Positions 18,191 through 18,393 of a stretch of DNA of 18,393 nucleotides are shown one piece after another (the stretch's first letter is position 1; each line of letters starts with the position of its first letter). Source of the DNA: Baffinella frigidus (taxonomy: Eukaryota; Cryptophyceae; Cryptomonadales; Baffinellaceae); NCBI GenBank assembly GCA_026770585.1, contig MU646566.1:479599-497991 (forward strand), in the 5' to 3' direction. The position numbers were made by a program, and so were the translations under genes. The notes beneath the pieces are model-generated. The model had not been told where the DNA came from, did not search any database, and worked only from the letters and a program-made list of their open reading frames with translations.

Positions 18191-18393
18191 GGTGCTGCAT
18201 GCCGTTTACATCCACTTTTTAGAAAGATTTGGTACTAAATTTCTCAACAATGGACATAAACGGCTCCAATTTCTCGATTTCCCATTTTCCGGTGGCCAAC
18301 TTCTCTGCACAGCGCTCTACGCTCCACTTTCTCACGAGTCTGGGGCGGTGGCAGGACCTCTCTCTCTCTCCCCCCCCCCCCCCCCCCCCCCCC
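18191..18393. other. Unassigned, then CT run and C homopolymer at the window end
   Basis: 18230-18300 contains a piece resembling the family D flank (CGGCTCCAATT). From 18322 the satellite lead sequence restarts and ends in about 24 C residues, which may be a sequencing or assembly limit. Confidence 0.6.

Overview
The window is eukaryotic nuclear DNA. It has no bacterial-style gene packing, long uninterrupted ORFs are absent, and it carries dozens of short inverted-repeat elements, degenerate CCCTAAA-type (TTTAGGG, plant/green-alga style) repeat tracts, long CT satellites and a TA microsatellite. A microalga or other protist with a large, repeat-swollen genome is the best guess. A prasinophyte green alga or a dinoflagellate would fit, but I cannot assign a lineage.

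The main result is a single gene on the + strand, broken into very small exons and stretched over at least 12.6 kb (exons from 2481 to 15074, with possible C-terminal exons to 17702). Read through splice sites, the exons encode an NCA2/DGS1-family protein (mitochondrial 'nuclear control of ATPase 2' family; DGS1 in Arabidopsis). Nine exons lie in family order: 2481-2572, 5732-5788, 6274-6349, 7010-7092, 8675-8732, 11612-11712, 12124-12204, 13525-13582 and 15031-15074. All eight splice junctions between them preserve reading phase. The diagnostic family motif is split across an intron (LIQ at the end of one exon, VQEMK at the start of the next). Acceptors are nearly all GGCAG or CGCAG. Donors are AG|GT in six exons and AG|GC in three.

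The introns are made almost entirely of repeats. (1) Palindromic CCTACGGTAGG-core foldback elements (at least three families, about 20 copies). (2) Other MITE-like foldbacks with distinct terminal inverted repeats, several sharing one internal module (GTGTAGTAATTTTCA plus GGTCACGT). (3) Degenerate telomere-like tracts, minisatellites and CT satellites. (4) Partial copies of the gene's own exon ends. Almost every exon is accompanied by one or more 'echoes' of its first or last 15-60 bases, often with a C-rich or CT-rich tract lying between the echo and the used exon so that it abuts the new 3' splice site.

Layout: 1-2480, repeats and possible upstream exon copies; 2481-5788, first two recognisable exons; 5789-8732, the middle helical part; 8733-11611, a repeat-only intron; 11612-13582, the NCA2 core motif and a hydrophobic segment; 13583-15074, one short exon; 15075-17448, a MITE cluster; 16850-18393, CT satellite with splice-acceptor-bearing units and a possible terminal exon, ending in a C homopolymer.
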